Assembly (NCBI GenBank): GCA_018389105.1
Contig: JACATO010001002.1
Span: 62,001-126,000 of the forward strand
Direction: 5' to 3'
Length of the DNA stretch: 64,000 nucleotides
Origin: Nautilus pompilius
Lineage: Eukaryota > Mollusca > Cephalopoda > Nautilida > Nautilidae
A program made the position numbers and the translations under genes. Below the pieces are notes generated by a model. The model did not search any database. It saw only the letters and a list, made by a program, of their open reading frames with translations, and had not been told where the DNA came from. Positions 63,291 through 64,000 of this stretch are shown here, in pieces (the stretch's first letter is position 1; each line of letters opens with the position of its first letter).

Positions 63291-64000
63291 AAAAGACTTT
63301 ACATGCCATTAAAATAACATTGATAGCAAACCTTTGTTTACTTTCTGTAAAGTTGAATTTTCGTTTTCAATAAAAGTTCGTTAATCATTTTTGTAGAAAA
63401 GAAGCCTTCACTAAACGATAGTTCGTCTTTACTTCATCCTTGATTACTGTCATAAATCATAAATTAAGAAAAAACAAAGCATTTATATGTCATCTATTAT
63501 TTTCAAAAGCCCAAAATATTTAATCGTTTTAACTTTAACGTAAGTCACATTTATCTTCAAGCATATATTTAATTCTCCAGCAAGGTAAGTTTTATACTGA
63601 TACATGGTCAAAGATGCAAGTTTACAGTGCTAGTGCAAGCAGTTTTAAAGTTAAAATGATGTTCATCACTATTTCCTGGAAAATCTGAATAAGCCATAAG
63701 GGCTATCTACCTCCTCGCAATAACCAAAATGGACACGAATGTTTAAGGGATCGAGACTTTCCTCGTGCATAACCATCATGTTTTCGTTTGGCTCGGGTCT
63801 CTGTTTCTCGACGCCAACCTAAACCGCAGCTGTTGTTATTTCTGGAAGCCGACAAGAAGTCATAAATACCCGTTCCCATCGTCAGCTATTCTCGTACGCG
63901 CTCCGCCGATCTGATCTCTCCGGCTAGAAGTTGTTTTATTTTCGACAGCCTGCTTTAGCAACTCATCATACGAAAATACTGGCTGAAAGTGCGATATCCA
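63291..64000. other. non-coding, nothing recognised
   Basis: AT-rich until about 63720, then somewhat GC-richer to the end of the window. No frame or repeat is supported. Confidence 0.4.

Overview
The window is AT-rich, gene-poor animal nuclear DNA, most likely from an invertebrate. The evidence is one recognisable metazoan-type coding exon (CIP2A), splice-like sites, a Tc1/mariner transposon, long simple repeats and wide stretches without open frames. There is no operon structure. I could not place the organism more precisely. The repeat content looks like a marine lophotrochozoan to me, but that is a guess, and the very abundant cephalopod tRNA-SINE signature is absent.

Layout. 1-6.5 kb: non-coding with one long GA microsatellite. 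6.5-7.3 kb (minus strand): C-terminal coding exon of a CIP2A (KIAA1524) homologue, with stop codon, 3'UTR and AATAAA signal. Weaker exon candidates on the same strand lie at 8.45-8.51, 8.93-9.05 and 11.70-11.77 kb. 11.88-12.51 kb (plus): frame-broken fossil of a Tc1-type transposase. 12.5-22.5 kb: no supported gene, with the first copy of a ~145-bp dispersed repeat at 21.44 kb. 22.6-26.9 kb: about 89 copies of a 48-bp minisatellite with nested higher-order structure and a GC-rich hairpin at its left edge. 28.7-31.0 kb: palindromic CRE-type sites, three of them inside a CT microsatellite. 33.02-34.59 kb: a complete but dead Tc1/mariner element with TA target duplication and ~230-bp inverted repeats that carry an internal copy of the tip sequence (IR/DR type). 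36.7 kb: second copy of the dispersed repeat. 37-50 kb: mostly featureless, with ATT microsatellites and a few perfect hairpins. 50.3 kb (plus): a plausible short single-exon gene of 80 codons plus stop. 52-57 kb: GA and ATT/AGT microsatellites, an octamer-like motif cluster and a degenerate tandem repeat ending in two hairpins. 57-64 kb: scattered GC-richer non-coding DNA, a promoter-like NRF1 consensus site followed by a possible first exon at 61.88 kb, and a second degenerate repeat patch at 63.1 kb related to the one at 56.6 kb.

The genes do not form a pathway. The most distinctive structures are the higher-order 48-bp array, the IR/DR transposon, the CIP2A terminal exon and the palindromic CRE clusters. 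All family assignments were made by reading, without database searches.
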